The translations under genes were made by a program, and so were the position numbers. A stretch of DNA of 64,000 bases from Peptococcaceae bacterium CEB3 (GTDB lineage Bacteria; Bacillota; Desulfitobacteriia; Desulfitobacteriales; Desulfitobacteriaceae), in contig LDXJ01000060.1 in NCBI GenBank assembly GCA_001029295.1, positions 62,127-126,126 on the forward strand. The letters are read 5' to 3'. Below are positions 1-8,517 of the stretch, one piece after another. The number at the start of each line of letters is the position of its first letter. The first letter of the stretch is position 1. Under the pieces are notes generated by a model. It was not told the DNA's origin. It made no database searches and saw only the letters and a list, made by a program, of their open reading frames with translations.

Positions 1-1023
1 GCCGTGGCTTTGCTCAATGTTGTTCTCTTGCTGGGCGCCGTCTTCGTCCTCATCGCTAATCACGGTCATTTCGCCCAGCCTATTCTGTCAGCCCGTTCCT
101 TTATTGCTTCGCCCAACCACGCTTACGGAACACCGGTGGCGATGCTTTCCTTTATCGTCTTTGCCCTCTTCGCCTACGGCGGTATTGAAGTGGTGGGCGG
201 CTTAGTGGACCAGACGGAACACGCCGAAAAGGTTTTCCCGAAAGGAGTCACGATCTCGGCTATTATCATCGCGATAGCGTATTCTTTAGGTATCTTCTTG
301 GTCGGTATTTTCGTTAACTGGAATCATGTCATGGCTTCGAATAACGTGAACATGGCCAACGTGTCCTACATCGTGATGCAGAATCTGGGCTTCCAGGTCG
401 GCCGCGGCTTCGGTTTGGCCGAGGCGGGTGCCTTAACCTTCGGCGCCTGGGTGGCTCGCTTGGTCGGACTGTCTATGTTCTTGGCTTTGACCGGAGCGTT
501 CTTCACCCTGATTTATGCTCCCCTCAAGCAAATGATTGAAGGAACGCCTGCCGGCTTATGGCCGGGAAAGCTGGGCGAGGTTAAGGAAGGGATGCCCCTG
601 AACGCGATCTGGATTCAGTGCCTGGTTGTCGTGGTCATGATCTTCATCGTATCTTTTGGCGGGCAGGCAGCCTCAGCCTTTTTCAACAAACTCGTGCTTA
701 TGACCAACGTGGCCATGACCATCCCCTATATGTTCATTTCGGGAGCATTTGCGGCCTTTAAGAAAAAGACCGAGATCGAGAAGCCGTTCCAGGTATACAA
801 GAGTTACAAATCGGCTTTGGTGGCGACGGTCGTAGTGACTTTCACTGTCGGTTTCGCTAACTTCTTCACCATTATCCAACCGCTGACTCAGGGTGATGTG
901 CAATCCACCCTCTGGATGATTGGGGGCCCTTTGTTCTTCACGCTGGTGGCTTTCTGGATGTACCACAGATATGAAAAGAAACAGGGGACCCTTGCGCCGG
1001 TGGAAAAGCAGGTTGCCAGATAA
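1..1023 (+). CDS. APC-family amino-acid permease, C-terminal part (YjeM-like)
   Basis: This is the carboxy-terminal part of a membrane amino-acid transporter of the APC superfamily, most like the YjeM/glutamate-GABA antiporter group. The frame is open at base 1, so the true start lies outside the window; about 340 codons remain. Many hydrophobic segments alternate with short loops, and the stretch FAYGGIEVVGGLVDQTE is typical of an APC core helix followed by a conserved acidic loop. The protein ends in a charged cytoplasmic tail (YHRYEKKQG). The substrate cannot be read from the sequence. A repeat patch and a GC-rich hairpin follow the stop, and the next gene (ptsH) has its own promoter, so this is the end of a transcription unit. 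Confidence 0.8.
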   Translation, partial: AVALLNVVLLLGAVFVLIANHGHFAQPILSARSFIASPNHAYGTPVAMLSFIVFALFAYGGIEVVGGLVDQTEHAEKVFPKGVTISAIIIAIAYSLGIFLVGIFVNWNHVMASNNVNMANVSYIVMQNLGFQVGRGFGLAEAGALTFGAWVARLVGLSMFLALTGAFFTLIYAPLKQMIEGTPAGLWPGKLGEVKEGMPLNAIWIQCLVVVVMIFIVSFGGQAASAFFNKLVLMTNVAMTIPYMFISGAFAAFKKKTEIEKPFQVYKSYKSALVATVVVTFTVGFANFFTIIQPLTQGDVQSTLWMIGGPLFFTLVAFWMYHRYEKKQGTLAPVEKQVAR

Positions 1024-1046
1024 GTTGATCCGGGTCGAGCCGGATT

Positions 1047-1191
1047 GACGAAGCCGAGCCGGAACGATAATTGGACGAAGCAGGGCAACGGTAACGGACG
1101 AAGCCAGTCGGAACGATAGTGGGCGGACTGGGAGTGTCGCGGCCGTGCTGCCGGACCCGGCCTGAGGAAAGTTGAGCCGGAACGATAATTG
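1047..1191. repeat. Three degenerate copies of a GACGAAGCC..CGGAACGATA motif
   Basis: Copies lie at 1047-1073, 1097-1122 and 1174-1191 and share a core GCCGGAACGATAATTG with a few changes. They sit in the non-coding gap after the permease gene. No function is evident. Confidence 0.5.
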
Positions 1192-1208
1192 AGAGACGTG
1201 AGGCTTTG

Positions 1209-1240
1209 ACGGCCGGGGTGCTTACGCATCCCGGCCGTTT
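1209..1240 (+). terminator. Hairpin terminator after the permease
   Basis: The 13-bp stem ACGGCCGGGGTGC/GCATCCCGGCCGT (1209-1221 with 1226-1238, one G-T pair, loop TTAC) is followed by only a short T run, so it is a plausible but not ideal intrinsic terminator. The rest of the 1024-1633 gap holds the repeat above and the ptsH promoter. Confidence 0.55.
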
Positions 1241-1421
1241 CGGGTGCGCCACGCATGACGATTAAGGCCAAGGTTTCCGTAGAGAAGGCGGAAAGGGTTT
1301 GTAGTTGAAGGAACATCGTTCTGTAGTGCATGTAACACCACGAAACGGGGTCGCGAACCCCGCCAAATAGATTCTTAAAAAGATGACAGAATAACTGTGA
1401 CAAAGTGTAAGGATCTTCGGC

Positions 1422-1451
1422 TTGAATTTCCTTTTCGGCAGGCTATATAAT
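1422..1451 (+). promoter_or_regulatory. SigA-type promoter for ptsH-ptsI
   Basis: TTGAAT (1422-1427) and a perfect TATAAT (1446-1451) are separated by 18 bp, about 180 bp ahead of ptsH. No other -10 of this quality lies in the gap. Confidence 0.6.
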
Positions 1452-1633
1452 GGAAATGGACGCAATCGAGCTTCTTGGCCCGGCGGAAACCGTGCAGGCG
1501 ACTTCAGTCAGCGGCGGACGGCGCGGAAGAGCGGCGCTGGCGGAGTGTTGATAAATGAGGCAACAAGGCAGAGGAGCCGTGGCATAGTCGTCCGCATTCT
1601 GTGTTAAACTGTTATTGCCGGGAGGAAAAAAAC

Positions 1634-1897
1634 ATGATTAAACGCGAGTATACCTTGACAAATCCTCAGGGGCTTCATGCCCGCCCAGCCAGCCTGCTGG
1701 TGCAGGCGGCCGGTCAGAGCCGTTCGGAAGTGACCCTGATCAAGAATAACAAAGAATATAACGCCAAGAGCATTTTGGGAGTGCTCAGCCTGGGTGCCCA
1801 AAAAGGGGACAGTCTGGTCATTAAGATAGAGGGTCCGGATGAGGCGGAGACAGACGAGAAGCTGCAGGCGCTCTTTGCCGGGAATTTCGGCGAATAG
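1634..1897 (+). CDS. ptsH: Phosphocarrier protein HPr
   Basis: HPr (87 aa, normal family length) carries phosphate from enzyme I to PTS sugar permeases and, in Bacillota, is also a regulator. His15 in NPQGLHARPAS is the phosphocarrier residue, and Ser46 in AKSILGV is the site used by HPr kinase, so this is a true HPr and not a Crh-type paralogue. The ATG at 1634 is chosen because GGAGG at 1621 is correctly placed; an in-frame upstream start has no such site. ptsI follows about 100 bp downstream, so the two are probably co-transcribed. No sugar-specific EII gene is visible in the window. Confidence 0.93.
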   Translation: MIKREYTLTNPQGLHARPASLLVQAAGQSRSEVTLIKNNKEYNAKSILGVLSLGAQKGDSLVIKIEGPDEAETDEKLQALFAGNFGE

Positions 1898-2001
1898 GGC
1901 CGCCCCAGGTACCAGGGGATAGGCGAGGACTTTGAATTGCCTTTAGTGCTCATGTCCTGGTGAGGAAATCGCCGGTGCAATAGGATGGGGGAGGACTTGA
2001 C

Positions 2002-3690
2002 ATGCAGGGAATAGGGGTTTCGCCCGGAATCGCGATCGGCGGGGCGCTGGTGATTAAGGATGTGCCATCAGTCTTACCGGAACGCAGCCGTTTGACGGCG
2101 GAGGAGGAAAATGAGCGCCTGAGCCGGAGCTTAAGTGCGGCCCGCCGACAACTGGAAAAGATCCGGGCCGGCGCTGAGGCGCGCCTTGGGGACAAGGCCC
2201 AAATACTCGATGCCCAGATCTTGATTACGGAAGACGAAGAATTACTCTCGTTAGTGCGTGACAAGTTACAAGAGGGTTTGACGGCCGAAGCAGCTATACG
2301 CGACGGGGTGCAGTATTATGCCGACCTGTTGGAAAATATGGACAATGAGTATTTGCGCGAGCGGGCGGCCGACATCCGCGATACGGGGCGCCGGATCATC
2401 CGGCATCTGCTAGGGGCGGCCGAGACTGACCTGGCACATTTGAGCACACCCTGCATCATAGTGGCTCATGATCTGACACCTTCCGATACGGCGACGATGG
2501 CTCCGGAGCAAGTTCTGGGCTTCATTACTGATGTAGGAGGAAGAACGTCCCACAGCGCGATCATGGCGCGCACGCTGGAGATCCCGGCCATTGTGGGCAC
2601 TGAGCGGGGGACGGAATTAATCCGGACAGGAGAACCACTGATTTTAGACGGGGACAGCGGTGAGGTCATCGTGAACCCGCAGCCGGAGGTGCTCGAGACT
2701 TACCGGGAGAGGCAAAGGGCGCAGGCGGAACGCAAAGAAAAGCTGCAGGCTGTAAAAGGGCGGCCGACGGCGACGCGAGACGGGCACAAGGTCCTGGTGG
2801 CCGCCAATATAGGGACGCCGAAAGATTGTGAAGGGGCTTTGAGGAACGGGGCGGAAGGGGTCGGACTTTTCCGGACGGAATTTCTCTATTTAAACCGGGA
2901 TGATCTGCCGAGCGAGGAGGAGCAGTTTCAGGCCTACAAAGAGGTTCTGGAGGCCATGGCGCCCCAAGAGGTGATCATCCGGACGCTCGATGTCGGCGGG
3001 GATAAGGAACTCCCCTATTTGGGTTTGGCCAAGGAGAGCAATCCCTTCTTGGGCTACCGGGCCATTAGGGTCTGTCTCAGCCGGCCGGAGATGTTCAAGA
3101 CGCAGCTGCGGGCCCTGCTGCGCGCGAGCGTCTATGGCAAACTCGGCATTATGTTTCCCATGATTTCCAGCCTGGACGAAGTCCGTCAGGCTAAAGGCAT
3201 GCTGGCGCAAGTCAGAGAGGAACTGGTGAGCGAGGGCGTGGCCGTGAGTGAGGAGGTTGAGGTCGGAATCATGATTGAGATTCCGGCGGCCGCCGTGATC
3301 TCCGACATCTTGGCCCGCGAGGTTGACTTCTTCAGCATCGGAACCAACGATCTGATCCAATATACGACGGCTGTGGACCGGCTCAATGAAAGGATCGCTG
3401 CCCTGTATACGCCTTATCATCCGGCGGTTTTGCGCTTGGTGAGTCAGGTGATTGAAAACGGGCATAAGTCCGGGATTTGGGTCGGGATGTGCGGCGAGGC
3501 GGCCGGAGATCAGGCCCTGATCCCGCTTCTGCTGGGCATGGGCCTTGACGAATTCAGTATGAGCGCGATATCCGTTTTGGAGTCGCGGGAACTGATCGGC
3601 AGGCTGGACTACGCGCAAGCCCAAGTGAGAGTGCCGGAGGTGCTGGCTCTGGGAACGGCCGCTGAGGTCAAGGGGGCTCTGGCGGAGTAG
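2002..3690 (+). CDS. ptsI: PTS enzyme I (phosphoenolpyruvate-protein phosphotransferase)
   Basis: Enzyme I autophosphorylates with phosphoenolpyruvate and passes phosphate to HPr in the cytosol. The 562-aa length is normal for the family. The N-terminal HPr-binding and swivelling domains contain the active His184 in GGRTSHSAIMAR; the C-terminal PEP-binding barrel shows the LFRTEFLYL, GIMIEIP and GMCGEAAG blocks. It lies directly downstream of ptsH. The pair may serve mainly in regulation or feed EII components encoded elsewhere. After the stop, CTGTCTCCAAG (3709) can pair with CTTGGAGATAG (3749) over a long loop, a weak candidate terminator. Confidence 0.95.
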   Translation: MQGIGVSPGIAIGGALVIKDVPSVLPERSRLTAEEENERLSRSLSAARRQLEKIRAGAEARLGDKAQILDAQILITEDEELLSLVRDKLQEGLTAEAAIRDGVQYYADLLENMDNEYLRERAADIRDTGRRIIRHLLGAAETDLAHLSTPCIIVAHDLTPSDTATMAPEQVLGFITDVGGRTSHSAIMARTLEIPAIVGTERGTELIRTGEPLILDGDSGEVIVNPQPEVLETYRERQRAQAERKEKLQAVKGRPTATRDGHKVLVAANIGTPKDCEGALRNGAEGVGLFRTEFLYLNRDDLPSEEEQFQAYKEVLEAMAPQEVIIRTLDVGGDKELPYLGLAKESNPFLGYRAIRVCLSRPEMFKTQLRALLRASVYGKLGIMFPMISSLDEVRQAKGMLAQVREELVSEGVAVSEEVEVGIMIEIPAAAVISDILAREVDFFSIGTNDLIQYTTAVDRLNERIAALYTPYHPAVLRLVSQVIENGHKSGIWVGMCGEAAGDQALIPLLLGMGLDEFSMSAISVLESRELIGRLDYAQAQVRVPEVLALGTAAEVKGALAE

Positions 3691-3780
3691 GCGAATAGCG
3701 CAACCATCCTGTCTCCAAGATTGGTGAAAAAGTCGCTGTCGTTCACTGCTTGGAGATAGGTCTTTTGCGTTGTAGGGTTC

Positions 3781-3809
3781 TTGACAAAGCACCATAAACC
3801 TCGTAGTAT
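3781..3809 (+). promoter_or_regulatory. SigA-type promoter of the tetR gene
   Basis: A perfect TTGACA (3781-3786), a 17-bp spacer and TAGTAT (3804-3809) form a strong promoter. The palindromic operator starts 4 bp after the -10 box, so a bound repressor would cover the transcription start. Confidence 0.75.
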
Positions 3810-3812
3810 ATG

Positions 3813-3826
3813 ACTGACCGGTCAAT
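3813..3826. promoter_or_regulatory. TetR operator O1 (tetR autoregulation)
   Basis: ACTGACCGGTCAAT is a near-perfect palindrome around TGACCGGTCA. A longer 20-bp match, ATGACTGACCGGTCARTACA, occurs here (3810-3829) and again at 4595-4614, flanking the tetR gene on both sides. This is the arrangement expected for an autoregulated TetR controlling its neighbour. Confidence 0.75.
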
Positions 3827-3876
3827 ACAAAGTTGTCCAAGGGATCTTGAGGAGAAAATTTGAAGGAGCGGATGTC

Positions 3877-4467
3877 ATGCCGGATCTGAGAGAACAGGCT
3901 ATTCTGGAGAGTTCCCTGGAGGTTTTTGCGGCCAAGGGTTTTGAGAGGGCGACTATGGATGAGATCGCTGCCAAAGCCAAGGTGGCGAAAGGTACGCTCT
4001 TTTACCGCTATAAGAGCAAGGAAGACTTGTTTCTCCATTTGCTGAAAGACGCAGTAGAACGGTTTACCGACAGCGTGGCCAAGGCCTGTGCCGAAATGCC
4101 CGATGGGGTGGTGAAACTGCGCAAGGCCATCGAACTGCAGACCCGCCTTTCCTACGAGCATCCGAAGTTTGCCAAGATCCTGCTCAGTGAGGTCTGGGGG
4201 AAACAGGAGCGGCAGAGGCTGTTTCGGGAGACGCTCAACCGTTATCTGCACCTGTTGACTGAGATGATCGAACAGGGGATACGGGAAGGACAGCTGCGCC
4301 GGACTGACAGTGCGCTTCTTTCCACCGCGATCTTTGGCATGACGGCTGCCGCCACTCTTCATCTTCTCCTGGCGGAGCAGGAAGCGCAAATTGCCGAGAC
4401 CATCGGAGAACTCCAGGATTATGCTCTGCGGGGGATTCTGGCGCAAAATAGGCGGGACATGGGATGA
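3877..4467 (+). CDS. TetR/AcrR family transcriptional regulator
   Basis: This 196-aa protein has an N-terminal TetR helix-turn-helix (ATMDEIAAKAKVAKGTLFYRY, about residues 27-47) and a helical ligand-binding C-terminal half. The ATG at 3877 follows GAAGGAG with good spacing; the open frame extends further upstream without a ribosome binding site. The same palindrome is found in its own promoter and 130 bp after its stop, ahead of the ABC ATPase/YhgE pair, so it most likely represses itself and that export-like pair. The inducing ligand is unknown. Confidence 0.88.
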   Translation: MPDLREQAILESSLEVFAAKGFERATMDEIAAKAKVAKGTLFYRYKSKEDLFLHLLKDAVERFTDSVAKACAEMPDGVVKLRKAIELQTRLSYEHPKFAKILLSEVWGKQERQRLFRETLNRYLHLLTEMIEQGIREGQLRRTDSALLSTAIFGMTAAATLHLLLAEQEAQIAETIGELQDYALRGILAQNRRDMG

Positions 4468-4597
4468 AGGCGAAAGTGTTCGGGGAGGCTAAAGCAGCCT
4501 AAGTCCAGCCATGGCCTCGTGACGGTGCCGGCGTGAACTTCAGGGTTCAGCGTTCAGCGTACCGTGATGTGCCGAATAAGGGAGTTGCCCCGGAATG

Positions 4598-4611
4598 ACT
4601 GACCGGTCAGT
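4598..4611. promoter_or_regulatory. TetR operator O2 ahead of the ABC/YhgE pair
   Basis: ACTGACCGGTCAGT is a perfect 14-bp palindrome, matching the site in the tetR promoter. It lies about 130 bp upstream of the ABC ATPase start. A weak promoter (TTGCCC at 4585, then CAGTAC at 4608) would be overlapped by it. Confidence 0.75.
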
Positions 4612-4738
4612 ACACAAGATCGGGGGTGAGGGTAAGAAAGTAGGGAAGGCGGAAAGCGGGGACGACGAAGAAGGAGCGGGTTAAGTCTTGACTCTTAGGA
4701 ATTAAGAATATCCTTTAAGAAAAAAGGGGGTTTTTCGG

Positions 4739-5428
4739 GTGGTGCTTTCATGTCACGACATCACAGTTAAAGACGGCAGGAGCACGGTGTTCGCCGGACT
4801 TAACCTGACTATTCCGGTCGGGCAAGTAACGGGAATCTACGGCGGAAGCGCTAGCGGAAAAACCGCTTTAATCTTGCTTCTGGCCGGGCTCTTAAGGCCG
4901 CAGCGCGGAGAAGTGCGCTTGGGCGACGTCGATGTGTTGAAAGACGGAAAAAAGGCGAAGAAAATGATCGGGTTAGGTGTTATTAAGGATTTTAATCCGC
5001 TGTTTTATAATCTAACGGTAGAGGAGAACCTTCTCTTTCAGGCCCGGGCCGTGGGAACGCGGGCTCCCAGGGAGAGAGTTCGGACCGTGCAGAGAGAGTT
5101 TTGCCTGCGGGGTGTGCGGGATCGGATGCCTGAGCGGCTGGGGGCGCTGGAACAAGCCCTGATCAATTTGGCTGTCGCCGGCGTCGGAGAGCCCAAGGTC
5201 TTTCTTTTGGATGAGCCTGAAATGGGCTTAACGGCAGAGGAGAGCGGGATATTCTGGCAGCATTTGCGGGGTTTAAAAGAGCGGGGAGCGACGGTCGTAC
5301 TGACGACACACCGGCAGGAGACGGCCTTCCGTTGTGACCGAATTGTCGCGATGCCGGAAGGAAAGGCGGTGAGCTTCCATGCAGTTCGTTCACTTGGCCC
5401 ATATGGAACTGAAACGGCTTTGGCGTAA
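4739..5428 (+). CDS. ABC transporter ATP-binding protein with degenerate signature motif
   Basis: A 229-aa ABC ATPase, probably working with the membrane protein encoded next. Walker A is GGSASGKT (about residue 35), Walker B is KVFLLDEPEMGLT, and the switch histidine is in VLTTHRQE. The usual LSGGQ signature is replaced by RLGALEQ, and no clear Q-loop glutamine precedes NLTVEENL, so the protein is a divergent or weakly active ATPase. The GTG start at 4739 lies 8-9 bases after AGGGGG. The gene overlaps the next one by 50 bp, which suggests coupled translation, and it follows the TetR operator O2. Confidence 0.8.
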   Translation: MVLSCHDITVKDGRSTVFAGLNLTIPVGQVTGIYGGSASGKTALILLLAGLLRPQRGEVRLGDVDVLKDGKKAKKMIGLGVIKDFNPLFYNLTVEENLLFQARAVGTRAPRERVRTVQREFCLRGVRDRMPERLGALEQALINLAVAGVGEPKVFLLDEPEMGLTAEESGIFWQHLRGLKERGATVVLTTHRQETAFRCDRIVAMPEGKAVSFHAVRSLGPYGTETALA

Positions 5429-8216
5429 TCGTTTTGCTCGGATTGCGGCAGTGGCTCTTTGCTTCATGCCGCTGCTTTACAGTTTCCTCTATTTGTCGGC
5501 ATTCTGGGACCCCTATGGCCATTTGGAACACATGAAGGTGGCTGTGGTCAATTTGGACCGAGCAGCGACACGCAACGGCGAGACTATCCACGCCGGAGAC
5601 GACCTGGTTAAAAAGCTGAAAGGAGATCCAAGTGTCGGCTGGCGCTTCACGAGCGAAGCGGATGCCGAGAACGGCGTCAAAGAGGCCAAATATGACATGG
5701 CCCTGATCATTCCGCCGGACTTTTCCCAGACCCTGCTCAATGTAGCCCGGGATCCGAAATCCGGCAAGACCCCGCCGAAGGCCAGATTGCTTTATTACTC
5801 CAACCCGAGCAAGAACTTCCTGGCCGCGCAGATCGGCGATAAAGTGACGGAGAAGCTGAAAGGGGAATTCAACGGGCAAATCGCCGGGGACTTCTTAAAC
5901 AACGTTTTTGTGAATCTGGCGGATTTAGGGAGCGGGATGCAGACAGCCGCCGAGGGGGCGAGCCACCTGGATCAGGGCTTGCGGCAAGCCGCTTCCGGCA
6001 GCGCCAAGATCACAGGACGGTTGCGCGAGGCTGCCGACGGGGCAGGGAAACTAACTCAAGGGTTAAAGTCCGCGGCGAACGGAGCGGATCAGGTGGCTGG
6101 AGGAGACACCAGCCTGGCCAACGGGGCTCAGGCTCTGCTTGGGGCGACGAACCCCATCGACTCCGGTCTGGAGCGGGCGCGGCAAGGAAGCGGACAGTTG
6201 GCCGCGGGTTCGGGGAGTCTCGTCAGCGGGTTGAACAACTCCGAGACGAAGATGGGCAGCGCGGCAGCCGGGGCTACGGAAATCCAGAAGGGAGTGGCTG
6301 CCGCCTATGACGGGGCCCAGAATTTACAGTCCGGGACGGGGGCTCTGCTCAACGGTTCGGCTCAGTTGGAGAACGGCGCCGGCCAAGTGTACTCCGGCCT
6401 GAGCCAGATGAAACAGCAGTTGAATGACCCGGCGAACGGAGTGCCCGCCCTCATAAATGGAGCGAATACGCTGGCCGCGCACACCTCGGCCAAGAGTCAG
6501 CTGCTCCGGGGGGTAATTTCAGCGCACCAGGCTTTAACAGGCCGGATCATACCGGGGGTTCAAAGTGCGGCCGGGAGTGTCAGCCAAATTTCCTCCGGTC
6601 TGAGCCAGGCATCCGCCGGGCTGACCCAGGACAGCCGGGCTCTGCAGACCGCTGCCGCGTCTTTGGCCAAAGTGGAGGCTGCCGATCCGGCCTTGGCCCA
6701 AAACCCGGATTTTGTGACCGCCCTGGGCGCGGTGAAAAGTGTGCAGCCGACTCTCGATCCGACGAATACGGATGCGGGCACCGGAATCACGGCTAGTATC
6801 AAAGCAGCCGCTGCCGGACTGGGTCAGGTGGCCTCAGGCCTCACGGGCCCTGCGACGGATCCGGCCCAGCCATCGGCCCTGTCAGGGTTACAGCAACTGG
6901 ACGCTGGCCTGTACAATGCCAACGATTCCGAGGCTAACCCTCAAACTGTCTACGGTGGGGTTGAGGCTCTGAACAACGGAGCTGGTCGGTTGAGCGCAGG
7001 CTTACAGCAGTTTCTCGACACGAGCAACAGCGGCCTGGACCAACTCCTCGCCGGGGCGGGTCAGTTGCGGACCGGGGCGGCAGGTCTGAACAGCGGGCTC
7101 GCGGAGGTCAACCGCGGCTCGGCCGCGCTCACGGGGGGCTTAAGCCAACTGAAATCTGGGGCTTCCGGACTTTCCGCAGGCTTAAGCCAAGGAGCCCAAG
7201 GCTTTCCCCGGCTCGTAGACGGAGGGCAAAAGCTCAGCAGCGGCCTAAATGCTTTGACGGGTGCTTTAACCGAGCTGGAGCAGGGATTTCGCACATTTGC
7301 CGGGCACCTGGCCGGACTGAACCAAGGTGCGGCCCAATTGGCCCAAGGATCCCGGACGGTGAGCGAGGGTGTGGCCCGGGCCGCGGCTGGTTCCGCTTCC
7401 CTGCAAAACGGTCTCACGGCGTTGCACACCGGGAGCGCGGGACTCACTCAAGGACTCGGCACAGCGAAAGCGGGAAGCCAAAAGTTGCTTAAAGGCCTGA
7501 ACAAGGGTGTGAGACAAGTGCGGGAGAATCTGCCGGCCCAGCGGTCGCTTGTGGCCAAAGACATGGGAGAACCGGTGCGGATTGTGAAAGATACCCTGAA
7601 TCCCGTGCAGACCTATGGGACGGGTTTTGCTCCCTACTTCATTCCCCTATCCTTGTGGGTTGGAGCTTTGGTACTTTTCTTCCTTATTAATACGAAGGAG
7701 AACCGCTTCGTAACATCCCGCGTTTCACCCTTGGATATCGTTCTGGGCAAGTATGTGATCTTTGCTCTCTTGGGGGTGCTGCAGGCTGTGGTTTCTTCCT
7801 TGGTCTTGATTGAGGTGCTCGGTCTGCATCCGCTTAATGTCCCGGCCTTTTATGGCTTCAACATTCTTCTCAGCCTGACCTTCACTGCCATCATGGAGCT
7901 TTTGGTAGTGGCGGCCGGTATGGTCGGACGTTTCGCGGCTATCGTACTGCTGATGTTGCAGCTGACGTCCAGTGGCGGGACATTCCCCTTGGAATTGGTA
8001 CCCAAGTTCTTCCGAGTCATCTCTCCTTTCCTGCCCATGACCTATGCGACGGCCGGGCTGAGGCAAATCATCTCCGGAAGCTCGGTGCTCCCGCTCGGGA
8101 CCGACCTGATGGTTTTAACCGGTTTCGGACTCGTCTCCCTCGCTCTGGCAGTGCTGGCCACCCGGCCGAGAATACGCGTCCGGGATCTGCATCCCGCCCC
8201 CGAGCTGGGAGCCTGA
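5379..8216 (+). CDS. YhgE/Pip-family membrane protein with long repeat-rich extracellular region
   Basis: A 945-aa protein of the YhgE/Pip ('phage infection protein') family. It begins with a basic stretch and one membrane segment (about residues 20-45), followed by the family's N-terminal domain (AVVNLDRA...GDDLVKKLK). Residues about 180-720 are a long run of Gly/Ala/Ser/Leu-rich repeats of the form AxGxxxLxxGL. The last 200 residues form several membrane helices like an ABC-2 permease (ISPFLPMTYATAGLRQIISG). The likely role is an envelope exporter partnered with the upstream ATPase. The ATG at 5379 overlaps the ATPase gene; AAGGCGG precedes it. In Bacillota, relatives act as phage receptors or in secretion; the role here is inferred. 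Confidence 0.85.
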   Translation: MQFVHLAHMELKRLWRNRFARIAAVALCFMPLLYSFLYLSAFWDPYGHLEHMKVAVVNLDRAATRNGETIHAGDDLVKKLKGDPSVGWRFTSEADAENGVKEAKYDMALIIPPDFSQTLLNVARDPKSGKTPPKARLLYYSNPSKNFLAAQIGDKVTEKLKGEFNGQIAGDFLNNVFVNLADLGSGMQTAAEGASHLDQGLRQAASGSAKITGRLREAADGAGKLTQGLKSAANGADQVAGGDTSLANGAQALLGATNPIDSGLERARQGSGQLAAGSGSLVSGLNNSETKMGSAAAGATEIQKGVAAAYDGAQNLQSGTGALLNGSAQLENGAGQVYSGLSQMKQQLNDPANGVPALINGANTLAAHTSAKSQLLRGVISAHQALTGRIIPGVQSAAGSVSQISSGLSQASAGLTQDSRALQTAAASLAKVEAADPALAQNPDFVTALGAVKSVQPTLDPTNTDAGTGITASIKAAAAGLGQVASGLTGPATDPAQPSALSGLQQLDAGLYNANDSEANPQTVYGGVEALNNGAGRLSAGLQQFLDTSNSGLDQLLAGAGQLRTGAAGLNSGLAEVNRGSAALTGGLSQLKSGASGLSAGLSQGAQGFPRLVDGGQKLSSGLNALTGALTELEQGFRTFAGHLAGLNQGAAQLAQGSRTVSEGVARAAAGSASLQNGLTALHTGSAGLTQGLGTAKAGSQKLLKGLNKGVRQVRENLPAQRSLVAKDMGEPVRIVKDTLNPVQTYGTGFAPYFIPLSLWVGALVLFFLINTKENRFVTSRVSPLDIVLGKYVIFALLGVLQAVVSSLVLIEVLGLHPLNVPAFYGFNILLSLTFTAIMELLVVAAGMVGRFAAIVLLMLQLTSSGGTFPLELVPKFFRVISPFLPMTYATAGLRQIISGSSVLPLGTDLMVLTGFGLVSLALAVLATRPRIRVRDLHPAPELGA

Positions 8217-8323
8217 GGCCCGGTGCAAGCAGAAGACTGCCGAGAGCAAGCCGAAGACAGGAAAGAGAAGCCTCACTGCTGCAGATACAAGGCAGTGCAG
8301 AGAAGACGCAGTGCAGAGAAGGC

Positions 8324-8359
8324 ACGAAGGCCGGAAAGAATATTCTTTCCGGCCTTCGT
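8324..8359. terminator. Perfect 36-bp palindrome between convergent genes
   Basis: The sequence is fully self-complementary (18-bp arms from ACGAAGGCC, centred on AATATT). It sits between the YhgE gene and the oppositely oriented carboxypeptidase gene, where a two-way terminator is expected. There is no long T run. A 14-nt direct repeat, GCAGTGCAGAGAAG, lies just upstream (8292 and 8308). Confidence 0.6.
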
Positions 8360-8517
8360 AGGTCTTAGGGGGCGTCAGCCTGATTCAATGGAACGCTTAC
8401 TTGAGCGATAGCGGCGCTGATCCTGCGCCAGTACGGTTTGTCTCCCCCCTGGCGGGTCAGCGGCTAGCCTCCGGGGATTTTCCGTTCCGTGCGCGGTCAG
8501 CTGTGCGCCATATCGCC

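Noticed and set aside
1422-1607. 61-codon frame upstream of ptsH
   Set aside because: It starts inside the promoter, has no ribosome binding site and no conserved pattern.
2890-4446. Long open frame (518 codons) on the minus strand
   Set aside because: It lies opposite ptsI and tetR, both with clear family motifs, and its product is low-complexity His/Gln/Arg-rich; it is an antisense shadow of GC-rich codons.
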